Assembly (NCBI GenBank): GCA_030670005.1
Contig: DAOVCL010000120.1
Span: 1-6,424, forward strand
Direction of reading: 5' to 3'
DNA length: 6,424 nt
Source: Candidatus Zixiibacteriota bacterium
Lineage (GTDB): Bacteria; SM23-81; DAOVCL01
Positions 5,948 to 6,424 of the stretch are shown in pieces. The notes beneath the pieces were generated by a model. It had not been told where the DNA came from. It saw only the letters and a program-made list of their open reading frames with translations, and made no database searches. The stretch's first letter is position 1; every line of letters begins with the position of its first letter. A program made the translations under genes and the position numbers.

Positions 5948-6424
5948 TTATGTTTTTGGTTTTCTGCCTGGCTTTTTGGGCTTTAAACTGAGATTAAGCA
6001 TACTTTCCAATTGTTCAATAAATGCTATGCTGCCAAGTGGCCAGCCGGTCCTTTCATGTTTGCGCATCTCTTGTTGCTCTTCAGATGTTATCTTTTCCGA
6101 AAGAAAATCTGACCAGTCTTCTTTAACCATCGACATTTCGGCATTTCTAAGAAAGTCCGAAATGGCGGGGGATGTTTGAAGGGGGTAGGCTCCCTTCAAG
6201 GGTGACAGCGGAGCAATTCGAGTTGGCGGAGGATTGCGGAGCGCCAGAGGGGCGAAAGCCCCTATGGAGAAATTAGCGACTGAAGGGAGCTAAGTTCAAA
6301 GTAGTGGCTCTACATTAACCAGCTTGTCATTCTTTCGTCCGATATGGGATTTCGCACTGCTCCAGGACCATCTGTCAGCTCTATCCGCTAGCCCGGCCCG
6401 TACCGGATTGTTCTCAATATATCT
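5948..6424 (-). pseudogene. RAYT-type (Y1/IS200-like) transposase gene, split by a repeat and cut by the window edge
   Basis: Two same-frame - strand pieces form one RAYT gene. The upstream piece (6424-6299, 42 codons, entering from beyond the edge) contains YIENNPVRAGLADRAD and WSWSSAKSH, the conserved C-terminal half of REP-associated tyrosine transposases. It ends EPLL and meets TGA (6298-6296) and TAG (6292-6290) inside the inserted repeat. The downstream piece (6130-5948, 60 codons) begins MVKEDWSDFL and holds the family tail RKHERTGWPLG, FIEQLE and KPKKPGRKPK before TAA. The normal protein would run EPLL straight into a segment like VKEDW. RAYTs are HUH single-strand transposases linked to REP palindromes; the HUH motif would be outside the window, and the Tyr of YIENNP may be the catalytic Tyr, which I cannot confirm. 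The split makes it a pseudogene unless both stops are read through. Assignment rests on recognised motifs, not a search. Confidence 0.85.
6130..6297 (-). repeat. ~170-bp multi-hairpin repeat, copy 2, inserted in the RAYT gene
   Basis: Read on the - strand, this element begins GAACTTAGCTCCCTTC and ends CCGAAATGTCGA, as does copy 1 at 388-560. Its hairpins, in + coordinates, are: 6248-6263 (AGGGGC/GCCCCT, GAAA loop); 6224-6246 (TGGCG/CGCCA with a large loop); 6176-6199 (TTGAAGGG/CCCTTCAA); and 6132-6166 (15-base arms with three mismatches). The conserved block ATTGCTCCGCTGTCA corresponds to the same block in copy 1. The gap between the last RAYT codon before it and the first after it is 168 bases, an exact multiple of three. 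It reads in the same direction as the transposase gene. No clear target-site duplication is seen. Confidence 0.85.

Noticed and set aside
388..6297. The inverted repeat pair as the ends of one large composite transposon carrying the signalling genes
   Set aside because: The copies lack terminal inverted repeats, copy 2 sits inside a RAYT gene of its own, and there is no target duplication linking the two; independent insertions explain them better.

Overview
The window carries a bacterial signalling locus on the + strand, followed by a zone of mobile-element debris read from the - strand. The locus is a partner-switching module: an RsbV/SpoIIAA-type STAS antagonist (37-375), a soluble GAF-GAF-PP2C phosphatase (804-2576), an RsbW/SpoIIAB-type anti-sigma kinase (2680-3087) and a multi-spanning membrane GAF-PP2C phosphatase (3091-5316). 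By family knowledge, the kinase would phosphorylate the STAS protein on Ser and bind a sigma factor or other target. Either phosphatase would dephosphorylate the STAS protein, one gated by a cytosolic signal and the other by a membrane signal. No sigma factor, RsbT or stressosome gene is visible, so the final output is unknown.

The 428-bp gap between the STAS gene and the first phosphatase is not empty. It holds a roughly 170-bp multi-hairpin repeat (388-560), a 100-bp MITE-like element with terminal inverted repeats (608-707), and a terminator-like hairpin (749-775) just ahead of the phosphatase start.

Right of 5317 the sequence is debris. A short AT-rich spacer is followed by an RHS-repeat core fragment (5491 to about 5946, - strand) that lacks both its N-terminal bulk and its C-terminal tip. 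Directly upstream of it on the same strand lies a RAYT-type (REP-associated tyrosine transposase, Y1/IS200-like) gene that runs off the right edge. This gene is split by a second, inverted copy of the 170-bp repeat (6130-6297). The two copies share their ends, several conserved blocks and paired substitutions within a stem, so they form a real repeat family. A REP-like hairpin element inside a RAYT gene is the most notable observation here: the element may have disrupted a relative of its own mobilising enzyme.

The organism cannot be named. Purine-rich coding strands with many AGG/AGA arginine codons, TTG starts, RAYT and RHS debris, and hairpin repeats with TCATTGCGAG ends would fit an environmental bacterium, perhaps an uncultivated lineage. 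This is inference from general style, not from a diagnostic marker.
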